DNA of 64,000 nt from Mactra quadrangularis (Eukaryota; Mollusca; Bivalvia; Venerida; Mactridae): assembly GCA_025267735.1 (NCBI GenBank), contig CM046308.1:39731267-39795266 (forward strand), in the 5' to 3' direction. Shown piece after piece: positions 13,303 to 26,309 of this stretch; position 1 is the first letter of the stretch, and every line of letters begins with the position of its first letter. The notes beneath the pieces were generated by a model. The model was not told the DNA's origin. It worked only from the letters and a program-made list of their open reading frames with translations, and did not search any database. The position numbers and the translations under genes are program-made.

Positions 13303-13437
13303 TCCAACATGTAAGGCGTAAAATTGCATAATTTACCGAATATGAGATGATGGCATTGAATAAGAACAAAAATGACCCTAAATAAAATTAAACAATCTAA
13401 TGAATCAGAAAATTATCCATGGACTTATTGTTTATAA

Positions 13438-13600
13438 AAGCGCACCTTACATAGTTTTTCCGGACCCTTGTCTATAACCAGTACCTACCTTTCCACAAGG
13501 CCGGAAATTTCTCCATTAACCTCATTTGCGGAGGAAAATTGACATAATTCTCAAATTTCATGGAAGGGTATAACCTACTCGGGTGGGATTCGAACATATA
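13438..13600 (-). repeat. SINE family B, truncated
   Basis: CGCACCTTACATAGTTTTTC to GGGTGGGATTCGAACA. Missing the terminal box A part. Confidence 0.7.
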
Positions 13601-14269
13601 TTGATGATCTTACTGTACGTAAGGCAATTTTGGATTCGGAAAAATACCAAGGTCGTAAAAGTTAAGTGTCCGTGTAATTATTTAAGTAAAGACAGGATAA
13701 TAAAACTGAACATAAACCAACTCTTAATATTTTTGTCGTTACTTGAGAAAAATCTTTATGCTATTCTACGTAAACAATGTCTCTAAACAAGCTATATTGA
13801 GTTTAAAGATATACATGTATATAGTTCAACAGAATTAACCTGAGCTTGAACTACCTTATCATAATAATTACACACTTCACTTACATTAAACCGTGAGTTT
13901 CCGTATGCGTGTATACGGTTATACACGTGTTTATAACAACCGATGTGACTATAAATCAATTTATTAAAAGTGGCATGTTATTATATGTTTAATTTTGGAC
14001 ACACTAGTTTTTGTGGAAACAAGTAGGTCAGTAATATTATGGCACAGTTTCAAAGTATTTATTCTTATGAAAACAACATTAATTGTTCAGTATCTGTATA
14101 TTGCCGAAAGCTTCCGATAAAGCGCGATTTACAAACGAAGACAAAAATAGACTGTAAATACTGACTTTAATATATTCTTGCATAAAGGTCAAGCTCAGGT
14201 TAATTCTGTTGGACTATAACTGCCATGATATAAGCGAACCAATGTGTTGCTTAGGCGTCAAACCCAACC

Positions 14270-14545
14270 AGAACCCAGGTCGGTAGCGAAATTGATACAG
14301 AGCCGGGATTTCCAATCCAGTGTCCCAAAGTGGGTATTGGTTCGAATCCAAAACCTAGAATGTCACACCCTGCCATACACATTTGACAATAATGTCAATT
14401 GTCCTTCATTTATAAGGTATATGAAGAAGTTTGCCGTCTTTCGTTGAGTACTGGTTATAGAAAAAGGTCCAAGTAAGCTAGGTTAGGTGTGCTAGCCACC
14501 GTATAATAACCTTAATTGTGTTGATACAGCGTTATTAAACCCAGT
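14270..14545 (+). repeat. SINE family B
   Basis: ACCCAGGTCGGTAGCGAAAT head, GGTTCGAATCC box B, GGTTAGGTGTGCTAGCCACC body, AACCCAG tail. Explains the 14244-14447 frame. Confidence 0.75.
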
Positions 14546-16309
14546 ATAAATATTACCAAAACAATTGAAGATATACAATCTATATTTATTTACTTCCTCG
14601 TTTGTCGGTGTTACATGGAATTTGTTAGACATGTCTAAACTTGTACGAATAGATAAAGTACTGTTTTATATTATTATCTTTATAAATCACGAAACATGAC
14701 ACAAATTCTTTCTTTACTAATACATGTAATCTATCCATATAAATTCCATATACAATCCCAAACATAAACGTACAAAAATAGCAAAACTTTGAATAAATGC
14801 AAAAGATATCTAATGATAAACATAAAAAAGGAAAATGTTGATTAAAGGAAAAAAGAGTTAATCTTGACAAGAGAGCCAAGCGTAAAACTATAAATAAACA
14901 ATATATGAATAAATAACGTTAATTTACTTAAAATCTTAAGAAAAAAGAAAAAAAATACAATTGGTTGGTTTCATTATACTTTTCCCATCAGTTATATTAA
15001 AACGAAAGCAAAATTTAGTATTTGTTTGAAATAGTGTAACTGTTAAAAATGTAATATAATTTTATCATACAAAACTTACCTGTATAAAACTGATCGTCCA
15101 GCAACACGGAAGTAATTTATAAAGCCATAACTATTGAAATATTTTTAAGAAGAATTAAATCGTACGAGGTATTTATAACTACAAACAAATATTCAATACT
15201 CGATGATTTTATCAATATAATCAATAATATGTTTATAACCGTGTTTATTGATAAACTGTATGTACGGAGACCCTAAAATGGCATTTAGACACATGTTTAC
15301 TACGTTTATTACGTTTGAAACGTAATATTATTTCGAAAAGGAACAAAATGATAGTTCGTGATTGTGAAATATGTTTTCGAAAAATAAACAGTTCGTTCAA
15401 ACGTAATAATAATTTTGTATTAACGAAATAATATTTTGTTTAATATAACCTGGATCAGTGGTTTTTTATCTTTAGCCACAGAGTGTATTCTACTTTCGTT
15501 TTTAAATATCTGAGTAAAGAAAGGCAGTTTAAATACGTTATTATCAAGGTAAAATCATATTGATTTACAAATCAATTACAAAACATTTTGTATTTGTTCA
15601 GTACAGTTGAACGAGTAATACATTAGAACCTGGGGTGTGTAGATCCAACAAAAGACGGGTATAAGTTTCAAAAACATGGAATGTGAATAAATTTTATTCT
15701 ATTATTATCTACATAAAAACAAGCGTGTAATATCTGCATTCCTATTTACTCAGCCACACATAATGAGCAAATAAATTTGTTTTCAAAAGAAATACTTTTA
15801 AACAGTACCACAATATCATGGACTTACGAACTGTCTCTATAAAAACCAAAGTTGTGCATTGTCTATGGAATCAGGGATGCTATTTAGAATCCCTGATGGA
15901 ATTAAACAGTACAATTAAATGGACAGTCTAAAAAACTACTTCAAATAATTCTAAAAATCAAAGGCATTCTAGACTTGACCATTGGTCCATGTGGCCGAAT
16001 GTCCATTCATCAAAATGACCATTTTGACGAACAACTAGTAGGTATATCATTGATAATTGGTCAGCAAAGTCAATTTGAATGACCACTGAACGATGTGGAT
16101 AAAATGACTAATGGCCATAAAGGTATTTCAGAATGACCATTGACCAATAATGTAAAACCAACAATAAATAAAGGGTTAGTCAGGATTGTGATATCAAATT
16201 GGTGTTGATAGGAGTCTTTTAGTCTAAACTTAACAATTTTGTAGAGGTTATGTGATGCCTTTGTGTCTACTGTCAAAAGACAAATGAAAGCATCTTACCA
16301 AATTAATTT

Positions 16310-16440
16310 TCTTTGTTGGGTATACCGTATCAACACATTATGTCGGGCATATCACGGCGGTCAGTCAACCTATTCACCGTTCCTATAGATGAATCTCTGG
16401 ATTAGGCTGTTATTACCAAAATTATACATAGATGCGTCAT
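16310..16440 (-). repeat. SINE family A tail fragment
   Basis: TGTTGGGTATACCGTATCAA then GGCGGTCAGTCAACCTATTC. Paired with 57371-57480 in the duplicated promoter block. Confidence 0.65.
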
Positions 16441-16469
16441 TTTCAAACAGGTGATTTACATTTTCTAAG

Positions 16470-16735
16470 AAGTCGGTTCAGTGGTACAGTTGGTAGCGGG
16501 CCAGGATTTCGAATTTCGTGCCCCGGAGAAAAACCGGTTCGACTTTCATCATGGGAGACTACACCCTTCCATAAAAATATGTACTTTTTCTTCAATTGAT
16601 ACATGGAGAAGTTTCCGGCCTTGTAAATGGAAGCATGATACTTGTTATAGACAAAGGTACATGATTGCTAGGTTAGGTGCACAGGACGTCGTAAAATAAA
16701 ACAATCTTGTGTTGACAAGGCGTTTAACCATATGA
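16470..16735 (+). repeat. SINE family B upstream of promoter P1
   Basis: TCAGTGGTACAGTTGGTAGC, GGTTAGGTGCACAGGACGTC. Duplicated at 57597. The 16481-16699 and 57608-57826 frames are translations of this SINE, not genes. Confidence 0.75.
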
Positions 16736-16987
16736 AAACCTGATTTATTTACTGTAAAATAATATCAATACTGATCAATACCTGTTTTAAAGATTTTGTA
16801 TACGTGCATGGACTCACACGTTTAATATGTTCTTATCGGGTTGTCAATATAGCGGACACTTATGTAAAAATATTGAAATAAAATGTCAACATTAACATTT
16901 TTTTCGGTTTGTTATTCGGTAATATCTGGTTACATCTTATTGCATTTTTTGAAAATTTATATTTAGTAATAAACATGCAAGTTCAAA

Positions 16988-17070
16988 TGACATCATCAGA
17001 GTAATATAAATACCGGTTTCTAATACCCCAGACAACACAAGTGCGTAAAACAAGGAAGAAAGGGTAAGCA
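16988..17070 (+). promoter_or_regulatory. TATA promoter plus non-coding leader exon, module P1
   Basis: TATAAATACCGG begins at 17005. About 30 nt downstream is ACAACACAAGTGCGTAAAAC, then a splice donor (GAAAGG|GTAAGC) with the exon ending at 17063. Upstream lies AAATGACATCATCAGAG, which contains a CRE/ATF-like TGACATCA. The same block recurs at 35.0, 58.2 and 59.4 kb. The conserved TATA, likely start site and donor support a real promoter and 5'-UTR exon for the ART-like exon at 20378. Confidence 0.68.
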
Positions 17071-17756
17071 ATAGTTATCTTTATATTTCTTATTTAATCT
17101 TTAAAGTTTTAAATAATAGTAAGTCATGTCACAGTTAATCTATACCGAAACTTTTAAAACCTGGATGTGTGTTTTTTCATTTTTGACAATTATTTTGTTT
17201 GATAATTATACGTTATTGAACAGGACAAGTGTGCATTTATAGAAATATCGACACAGTTACATAGGTACTTTTTAAGGCCAATGTCGGTAAAACTGTGCTG
17301 ATATCGATTTAAGATACACTTGCCATGTTTCGTGACATTTTATTGCACGATATTTGTCTCAGAAATGATTCTCTTAAAACGTCAATAATTAACAGTTAAG
17401 GACTATGTTATTTACGAATGTCCTTCATGGCTTTAAAATAGGTGTGGTTGCAATAATTGAAAGTTACAAATAAATCTAATAAATTTAAGTTTTCATTTTA
17501 ATCGTAATAAAATAAATATGTAAGTTTAATAGAAAAATATCAAAAAAGTGGTTTAGTAATATTTATTTTTTATGAAAAAAGTGAGTTTAAAAATGTAAAC
17601 TTTTGTGCAAGTTTACATGAAGTAGAGTGAAAGCAGTTAAAACAATATCTTCAAATCAGATTGTGTACATCACCGTACAGATTCACTAAGACTTAAAAAT
17701 ACAAATTAATTTATACATTGTCTGAAATAAATATAATAAAATATCACTGTTCACTA

Positions 17757-18040
17757 ACCCGAGTCGATAGCGCAGTTGGTAGTGGGCCGGAATTTCGAAT
17801 CTCGTGCCCGAAGGGGTGCGGGTTCGAATCATACCGGGAGGTTATACCATTCCATGAAAATTAGATATTAATGTCGATTTACCTCCATTGATTATATAAA
17901 ATGGAGAAGTTTCTGGCCTAGTGAAAGGGTAGGTGAGTACTGGTTATAGACAATGGTCCAGGAAAGCTAGGTTAGGTGCGCTGGACGCCGTAAAATGACC
18001 TAAATTGTGTTGACACGGCGTTAACTCCAATAAATAAATA
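17757..18040 (+). repeat. SINE family B, full length
   Basis: ACCCGAGTCGATAGCGCAGT ... GGGTTCGAATCATACC ... GACACGGCGTTAACTCCAAT and an AAATA tail. Lies in the first intron of ART-like copy 1. Confidence 0.8.
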
Positions 18041-18049
18041 AAATAAAAA

Positions 18050-20350
18050 TCAATGTTCACTAAAATTTATAATTTCCAACATGTCCAAACTACAACTTTA
18101 CACAAAAGAAGTAGTACAAACAATAAGTATGGTGTCAAATAATGGACACATGTAATATCAGGTACACATTTGATAAGGTATATTTCATAAATGTAAAATT
18201 GTGTTTTCGACCACAGAATTTTTCAGAAAATGTGCCTCTTATTGAACATTGTATTTTTTAAATTTTTATGATGACATAATTTTAAATTATATAATTACTA
18301 ATTACTTTGTACGGAAAATTACCATTACACTATTTTCATGTAAAAGGAAGATAACAACTCACTTTTATCAAACATTTTCATTAACAATTTTACATCAGAT
18401 TTTTTTTTAATTTATAGATTTAATCCAATGGCATGCCAAATGATTAACGTGATGTAATCAAAGAAATGTGTTAAATTGTGTTTTCATGGTTTACAAATAT
18501 ATTGATGTTAGACCATAGCGGAATTTTATCTTACCACGTAGTACATGTATGTAAATGAAATTACAAATTTTAACTTGTCACTGATAAAAAACTGGGACCA
18601 TTTCATAAGAATCTTACGTAAGATAGCAAAATTTCCGTAACATATTTACTAACGTTGAACTTACATTTACGATGAGAGAATTTCAAAGACGCACTCGTAA
18701 CTTGAAAATCTTTGCTACATTACGATCTGACTTAAGTCAACTACAAATGGTGAAGCCCTTAAATTTTGGTCAAATGGTTTGTTGTCAACACAGGAACTAC
18801 AATGCATCTTAAGAATACAATATGTTTCACACACTTCAATGAACAATTACACCAAGGAAGAGTAGAAGCTCTCGAAGAAAATGCACGAGGGCTATCCCGA
18901 GCCACCATACTCTTGATTTTTCAATACGCGACCAACGCCAACAAAGGTGACAATGCTCAATAAAATGGTCATCTGCTAGCAAAACATCGGCCATTTTAGA
19001 TGGAACCGATGGACGACAAAATAAAGTAATAAAGCACAAAAATGTTCCCACGTGGCGTCAAATAAATACCTTTAAACAATAAAGCATCAAAACTACAGAC
19101 ATACAAAATAATTTAGATAACTAATATATATAATATAACTTCATAAAAAATAAACCATTCCTAATACATTTCATCGAAATCTTGCTATCTTTAGATAGAA
19201 GTTCAGTTCTCGTATGTACACACGTTTTTGTGATTAGATCCTGACTTCCGCAAAGATGTGTAATGAATAAGTTTTTAATACACACCTCAAAATGGACACC
19301 TAAGTTTTGATTACAGTGTCCTCTAATTTGATTCAGATATGTAAATTCAGTCACAGATATAGAAAATGTAAGCCGCAGTGCATCTAGAGTAATTCATACG
19401 TATAGTACATTCCATATCTGTATATGTATTCTGACATTGTCCACTAGAATGAAAGGAAACTTGCACAGAAAATGACTTATTTATTATTAATATTGCCTGG
19501 TCCAAAAGATTTCAGGCAAGGGGTGATTATACATTATGATATTTTAGCACTGCATTTACCCTAACCAACTTTTTGGGGGTCGGTACTTAAAGGTACCTTT
19601 CTGTAATTTTAACTTTACTAGTCCTTCAATTATTTCATTCATCTTACCACAAACTGATAGTTAAGAAGAGAAAAACAAAAAATGACTTGTTACTCTCAAC
19701 GCCATGTTAACAATACAATAAAACATAAGTTAGTCTTGTATGCCTTCATGCCTTACTATGAATAATCACTCGCTTCATCGTTCAATTTCAACACCAAACC
19801 AAGGATAAAAAATGAATGATGACACTTTACCAAAGACATCAATTCTGTGTTTGACGAATTTATCAATTTATCAGCCATCAAACAACAAATATAACTTTAA
19901 TTTTAATATCTATTCTATCTTGTAAGTTCGACATAAGCCATGGCATTGCCACATTAAATTATGATACCCGCTGAAAAGAATTAGATGTTTTTTTATTAAC
20001 AAAGAAAGAACTTGTTTGTCTAAGTGCACATGTAGATCAATTTATATTCATTGATTAATTTCTTATTTGATGTATGTATGCTTAAAAAGATAGCTATGTA
20101 TTTTCAAAAGTTCCAAAAATTAATCAAGTTGAATTATTCTTTACTTTCGCTTCTAAATTAATGAAAGTTTTACTTGATATGTTAATGTTATTTATTGTAT
20201 TTACAAGTGAAAATAGATGGAAACCGAAAGCAGAATTAGGTAGTTGATACTTGAAACAAATGTTGTGATCACATTACATGTATGTTTTAGTTAGTCTTAT
20301 AAAAGATTTGAATTAATCAGAAGCGTTTTACTTTATGTCATCCGAATTAC
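18050..20350. other. First-intron sequence of ART-like copy 1
   Basis: AT-rich; nothing recognised. The overlapping opposite-strand frames near 18766-19051 have no domain or splice context. Confidence 0.4.
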
Positions 20351-20377
20351 TTTTTATTTAGTTGACACCAAAACAAA

Positions 20378-20776
20378 ATGGATAAATATTTGTACAGAGT
20401 TTTACGACCTGATGAGAATATAGAAGAGGGCATTTTTGCACAAGCTCCTGATTCCGAAAGAACAATAGAAGAGCACGTATCAAGCGGCAGCAGATACCCA
20501 TCAAAATTTATATCTACGTCAAAAACTCTTGACGCCGCAAAACTATTTGCTTCTAGAACGCGAATCAGGCCTGTACGCATTGTTGAAATCAATGCTAGAT
20601 CTGCATTGCGATGTGGTGCAATAGTTGAACTCATTGACTTGACAGATTTAGACAAGCTAAATGAACACATATTTGTGGGAAATCATACTGCCAGGCGATG
20701 GGCACAAAAGTTCGAAGAAGTGCTGATCGTTGGTGAAGTTCCAGCTAAATACTTACGCATAGCAGCTGAGGTATAA
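20378..20776 (+). CDS. Small ART-fold-like protein, copy 1 (132 aa)
   Basis: Single coding exon. An acceptor (TTTATTTAG) at 20352-20361 leaves a 16-nt leader before ATG at 20378. Residues seen: Y6-R7 in YRVLR, H33, the S46-T47-S48 motif in FISTS, a V66-I71 beta strand, and E114 in EEVLIVGEVP. This R...S-T-S...E order resembles R-S-E type ADP-ribosyltransferase folds, including the compact DUF7587-like group; that is inference from pattern. No signal peptide or membrane segment is visible. The end reads GAG|GTATAATAC, so the stop lies just after a donor-like site, and splicing to a further exon (as in copy 3) is possible. Three relatives lie at 24185, 37095 and 39184. A TATA promoter with a short non-coding exon lies at 17005-17063, implying a 3.3-kb first intron. 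Confidence 0.72.
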   Translation: MDKYLYRVLRPDENIEEGIFAQAPDSERTIEEHVSSGSRYPSKFISTSKTLDAAKLFASRTRIRPVRIVEINARSALRCGAIVELIDLTDLDKLNEHIFVGNHTARRWAQKFEEVLIVGEVPAKYLRIAAEV

Positions 20777-20890
20777 TACACAGGAAGGGTACTAAGTTGC
20801 TGAGATCTGGGTGGAAAATACGAAATATCATCGTCTATTCCAACTCAACGCTTAAACAGTCTTCGTGATACATGATACCAGTTATTTTCC

Positions 20891-21120
20891 GTTTTTCTCA
20901 ACTGTCAAAGCTTGAATAATTACACGGTGACTGAATGCATTGTTTTTGTACTGACTGCCTAGTTGTTATTAAAAATATCTTGACTAAAACATACCATACG
21001 GCATAAACAGTTTTACTCTATCATAATACACACTTTCGGAAATTCATGGAAGTATTACAACAATAATTTTAATAAACGCATTCACCGTGAAATTATTCAT
21101 GTTTTGACAGTTGAGAAACG
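20891..21120. mobile_element. MITE family M, long copy
   Basis: The same 40-bp TIRs as the copy at 7.84 kb, but with a longer centre (about 230 bp in total) shared with 41.18 kb. Located just downstream of the ART-like exon at 20378. Confidence 0.78.
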
Positions 21121-22481
21121 AACAATAAAATCTATGTGTGTAAGTGATTTTATTATAGTTTACAATAAACTATATCCTGCAAAAGTTTCTGAACAAATAA
21201 CATTTTGAGAAATACTGATTATGCATACCAAAAGTAAAATATTGAATCGTATGCGTATAAATCTTTAAATGTTTGGTTTTGAACATTGTCCTGTTAAGCT
21301 TGCTTTTGTTTATCCGTGGAATATTATGAATTTATAATACTACACACATATTTCTGTTAAAAAAATGGTTAGTATTGCATCAATCAAGGACTTTTATAAA
21401 TATAAAGGTCAATGCTACATATACATGTGTGTAATGAACAATGTAATTGTTGATTTTCACTCGTTTGAAAGAGCACGTTGTAAGTGTAATTGTTTGTAAT
21501 TTTTCATATCCAAGAATTTTTGATTATTGATGGTATAATGAGTGATAACCAACTAGGGTTAAGACAAGACACAAAAGTATGTATAAAAGTATTTACATTG
21601 ACATTATTATTACCTGCAATAGTTTAAGTGTCAAAACAATTAAATGTAAAGTCTAACTATAGAATATCTGATATTTGGTAATTTAAACATAATGATCTCA
21701 ATTGATGTCCAAACTAGTCTTCATAGATATGTTAAAGAAAAGGTGTACATCAACAATTGTGCATTTATAGAAATATCGGCACAGTTACATAGGTACCTTT
21801 TACGGGGCTCAGACCGAAGGCCAATGTCGACAATAGTGCGCCGATATCGATTTTAGAAACACTTGCCATGTTTCATGACATTTTATTGCATGATATACAT
21901 CTAGTGGTGATTCGTTTAAAAAGTAAATAGTTAACAGTTAAACCATTTAATTCATCATACCACTAAGTTATTGTTTTGAAAGAAAACAACGAATGTTTGA
22001 AAGTGAAACATGAGCTTGCCTTTTCAGCATACGTGCTTTACTATGAAATTCGTGATAAGCCTACAAATCACTCACTTAAAATTTCAAGATTGAGTCCAAG
22101 CCAACTAATAAAAGTGAGTGTTGACACAATTCAAAGTTTGACGAACTTATGAGCCATTATACAACGAATAAAACAGTTGAATGGATTGAAGTTAAATAAT
22201 GCATTAAAGTTTTATTCTTTAGAATAAAGAAAGTTGGTTTATAATGCATTCTGGAAAGAAATGTGAGATATTCTTTTGAATTTTAAAAAATAAAAATTGA
22301 CATAATGTGTTTGTCTACGCGTAGATCAATCAATATTTATTGATTGTATTTTAAAAAGTATATATATGGTTCGAAAGAAAGCTATGTATTTTTCAAACGT
22401 CAATACTTACGTTTTGATCACAGTATGTTTTAAATAAGTATTCATGGTAGAAAAACTTTCCTCCAAATTACAAAATTAAGC

Positions 22482-23398
22482 TTAAGGTAGAATACCCATA
22501 ATACACGTATCAAGAAATAAGCTTTTTGTGACTTTATTTTTCATCAAGACCACAGCCTAAATTCACTGGCAAACTATTTTAAGTGTAAAATTGAATCTAA
22601 TAATAAAATTATTTTCATAAGTATTATTTAATAAAATTCACAATACTTTAATGAATGCAAATAAGTCTACTTTAATAACGTTACCTTGGTATTTTACACA
22701 TTTAACAGGTTAATCATAGGGAGGTCCAACTGACAATGTGATGATTTTCACCGGCTCCAAAAAAACAACACGAATCGTATCCTTATCTTTTGACTATGAA
22801 AACAGTTTCTGCACCCAAAGTTACCCATTAAATAATTTTATGCCTTATGGCAATGAATAAAAGAAAGAAAAAGAACTTTCACCTCAGATAACTCAACAAA
22901 ATGCCATTTTAATTCATCGACCCCTTTTTTGAAAAATCAAAACATAAGTAAACATTCTAATATGAAATAAAAACTTCTTTACAGTATTCATTTTACTTTT
23001 AAACGCCATTATTGACCATTTAAGATAAAATAATGGTATTTTACAGTCTAAATGCATTAATCATCAACAACTTATTGATTACGAATTTGTTTGGGGATGA
23101 ATCTGTTAGGGAACGAATCTTTTTGTCCATTGTTTAAATTGGATTTTTAAACTTCCGGTTTAAACTTTTTACACGAATTCTATCTATGTTTTCAAATAAT
23201 TGGGATGATTAATAATCTTTTTACGTAGTTAAAGAAAATGTTAATAATATATTAAAAATGATGCATTTACACAATAAAAAGTATATCCGATCTTTATCGA
23301 TTTATAACGACTCCGACAAAAACCGCTTATGTAATTTGACGACATGACCCGACATCGCCTGAAGTTTGACAGCAGCTATCATGGGAATTCTGCCTTAA
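22482..23398. mobile_element. 0.9-kb TIR element between ART-like copies 1 and 2
   Basis: Starts TTAAGGTAGAATACCCATAA and ends ATGGGAATTCTGCCTTAA, imperfect TIRs. A 3' part (23025-23398) recurs at 59935-60306, where it is fused to a truncated SINE. Non-coding. Confidence 0.6.
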
Positions 23399-23701
23399 AA
23401 ACGACTTAAGATATATATATTTCAACGCTAAAACAACCATAATGTGCTCTTATAAAAGGACCTCATTTTTTATGAAATGGGAACGTTGTCAAACTTTTTA
23501 AACTTCACGTTTGTAAAACTGTTTTCATCTTTGCTGTAAATGAATATACATGTACCTTTATATGGTGGCTTAAAGACAACAAAAAGTTACATTACAGGAA
23601 ATTTTATTAATATATTACTTTTGTCTATCTCTTTAGAAATCCGTATGATTTCATTGGAAATTGCACATACTAGTAATTCAAAATATTAATTTCAAACATA
23701 A

Positions 23702-23900
23702 ACATGCTGTTTGCTTTCTGATCATTTTTCTCAATGCCGGCAATTTTTTCATATACCTAAATTACGGAGAAGAATTGACATTATTGTCAAATTTTCATTG
23801 CAATGTATAATCGCTCCGGGTAGGTTTCGAGCCAGTGACCACTTCAGGAAACTATCTAAGTTCAATATCCTGCGAGTAGCCTACAGCGCCATACCCCACG
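23702..23900 (-). repeat. SINE family B, degenerate
   Basis: CGGAGAAGAATTGACATTAT, GGGTAGGTTTCGAGCC, AGCGCCATACCC. Upstream of ART-like copy 2. Confidence 0.6.
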
Positions 23901-24184
23901 TCTGTTTTTTTTTAAACAGTTACCAAGAAGGTCACTAACCTAAATGTTCGTACCTCATGTTTGGAACGATAAAGGTAGCTTCAAGTTTGTATTGCATGTA
24001 TTGCATTGAATGCCTAAAAAATAACAGGCAAAACAAAATTTCAAACATGCTTTTCATAGTCCGTAATGCTAAAGGTTTTAACAATTAATGTTATTTATAT
24101 TTAAATTCATCAGATGTGTTTTACATATGTCATTATTTAAAATCATGCGAATTATTTTCTGTTTAGATTACATCAACAAGCACA

Positions 24185-24616
24185 ATGAATATCAACACCC
24201 TATACCGAGTTCTAAGGCGAGATGAATGGTACAAAGATGAAAATGGACAAATTAATATTTGTATAAAAGCAAAAGATCCAAATTCCGCTATATCCATTGA
24301 AAAGCATGTTTCCCATGGCAGCTCACCCGGATTCGAATCGAAATTCATTTCAACGTCAATGACCTATGAGGCTGCAATAGAATTTGCTTCTCACACGCGG
24401 GTCAGACCTGTGCGAATTGTGGAAATATATGCAGGGTTACTGAACATGTTACCAAATGTTCTAATCATTGACGTGTCAAATGATGTCGCTCTTGATCTTA
24501 ACGGAGTTGTCAATATGTTTGGTAGAAATTGTGCGAAAACGTTCAAGGAAGTGCTTATAGTGATAAATGGTTCCATTCCATCACAATACTTAGGCAAATC
24601 CGATATGATACCCTAG
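24185..24616 (+). CDS. Small ART-fold-like protein, copy 2 (143 aa)
   Basis: Same family as the exon at 20378. The acceptor is TTCTGTTTAG at 24157-24166 and ATG follows 18 nt later. The protein begins MNINTLYRVLR, has a longer loop after RRDEW (extra residues before KAKDP), keeps FISTS and a following helix, and ends its core in FKEVLIVING rather than EVLIVGE. It is the most divergent copy. No promoter module is seen between copies 1 and 2: the repeat marker for intron 1 (ATATCGGCACAGTTAC at about 21770) is present but the TATA/leader part is missing. It may be spliced from the promoter at 17.0 kb or may be silent. A poly(A)-type AATAAA-like site lies near 24740. Confidence 0.65.
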   Translation: MNINTLYRVLRRDEWYKDENGQINICIKAKDPNSAISIEKHVSHGSSPGFESKFISTSMTYEAAIEFASHTRVRPVRIVEIYAGLLNMLPNVLIIDVSNDVALDLNGVVNMFGRNCAKTFKEVLIVINGSIPSQYLGKSDMIP

Positions 24617-24910
24617 ACACAAAAAAACAAAGCTACTATGGGCTGGTTGAAAAAAACGGCCAAAAACAATTTCGTTCTTCTGTTCAATCTACAATCCCAC
24701 AAAGTTTAAATCTGCACTGAGGCTAAACACATTTTATAATAAAATGAAACCATAGAACATAATTAGATATAAACATAATTGGGGAACTCCATGTACATTA
24801 GTATGTGCATATTTGTTTTAAATAATCTGTTTAATTTGTCAATACAAAATAGCAGTTTTTATATTTTAAGAACCTGACATGTTAAAAAGATGAGAAAAAA
24901 GCACAATTAG

Positions 24911-26294
24911 CATGTCCAACTTTTAGGCCCATACATAATCCCAAGTCGATATCGGATTTTCAATAGAAAAGTATAGGGGAAAATTATTTGAACGGTCATA
25001 ACTCTTTATTTTTAAAGATATCGATTTTGTGCAAATGATGCAAAAAAGTTAAAACTGTCTTCTTTCATTTGATTGTTTTTATTTTTTTGTAAAATTGTAA
25101 AGTTTTGGTCCCATTTAAGGTTTTATTTGATTACTCACGTTACTATAAACAAAGAAGGAAAATAAATACCCATACTGATATAAGTTGAAAAATAAAGTAT
25201 TTCTGGTTCTTTGATCAAATTTGTGCAAATGACATGAAAAAGCCGTATGTTTCTAGTTTTCGGAGCACTTTTTAAATTCAAAATAACTTAATGAAGTTTT
25301 GGTCCCATCTGCACTTTTTTCCAAAAGTTTTACGTTTTTAAAGTATTTTTTCTTGAATTTAAAGTGTGCGCTATCGGATTTATGGACCCCTGGTGTGATT
25401 GTATAACACACTGCGCATAGCAAGGCACAGCGGGTACACTTTTTTGACAGGATTACACTCCTGTCTTTGTTTTAATGATAACTATTTGTATATATATACA
25501 CATGTAGTTGTATCTGTCAAATGATTTTGTAATAAAAGAAATTCTGAAATAATTATAATGAAAGTGTTAAGATTCTAGGCAGGTTAGATAATACATAAAT
25601 GTAATTTATCTATTCATTAATAGAATTATTGTTCGGGAAGATTTACTCGACTATACGTACTGAAAATAGTATAATAAACATATTACTTTGTTCTTGCGGC
25701 ATAAGGATATATGGTAGACATCAATTGTTTTAGTTTACCTCTACGATTATATTAATTAAAAGGTGAAATATAAAGAAAAATAAATAATACAGTTATACAA
25801 ATTAATGCATGGGCATTTTAGTCCAAGTAAAATAAAGCGGCTTAACGCTAACGATGATGTTTAGATATTGTTTTAAAACTATTCATTTAAATTTAAAGGT
25901 TTTACAACAATAAATATAAAGCATATCTAAATTAACGGATGGGAAATTAATAAATTCAAATGGTAGATGAGTAATAATTATCATTTCTAACATACTTTTT
26001 GGTTTATCTGACTGTATTGTATACAAAATGTCACCTTAAAAGTTGTGAAACATTTATCTGTTAATTTACACTTGCTACACAATGGACAATATAAAACATT
26101 TGTCTACAACGGATTTAATTAATCCCCCGATATGACTTGAAATCGTGACCTATATGATCCTTATCTTATCTCATCAATCACAACATGGGGTCACGACTTG
26201 TAGATTATATCATTGCAAAACAGACGTATCTACGATCAGAGCTATATGACTGTATCATAAAGCAAAATTCTCGATGGGTCTTTAGTTGGGTATG
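24911..26294 (+). mobile_element. TIR transposon T1, copy 2
   Basis: Starts CATGTCCAACTTTTAGGCCC and ends TCTTTAGTTGGGTATG, imperfect inverted repeats of about 22 bp. It is colinear with copy 1 without the nested MITE. No coding capacity. Confidence 0.78.
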
Positions 26295-26309
26295 TACCAG
26301 GTTGTGGTT

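Larger units (their letters stand above)
11860..16200. other. Gene-poor AT-rich stretch
   Basis: No gene seen beyond the SINE B copies listed. It contains a small inverted repeat (TCTTTTGTTTA / TTAAACAAAAGA, 12247-12301), GTTGATATTTAGATATCAAC at 12316, and at 14040-14100 and 15650-15845 pieces related to repeat X. 15961-16200 matches 55870-56080 in inverted orientation (GGCCGAATGTCCATTC; ATGACCATTTTGACG). Confidence 0.5.

Noticed and set aside
16481..16699. 72-aa frame, with a near-identical one at 57608-57826
   Set aside because: Both are translations of SINE family B (tRNA-like head and conserved body), so similarity between them reflects the repeat.
20347..20670. 107-aa minus-strand frame
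   Set aside because: Shadow of ART-like copy 1 on the opposite strand.
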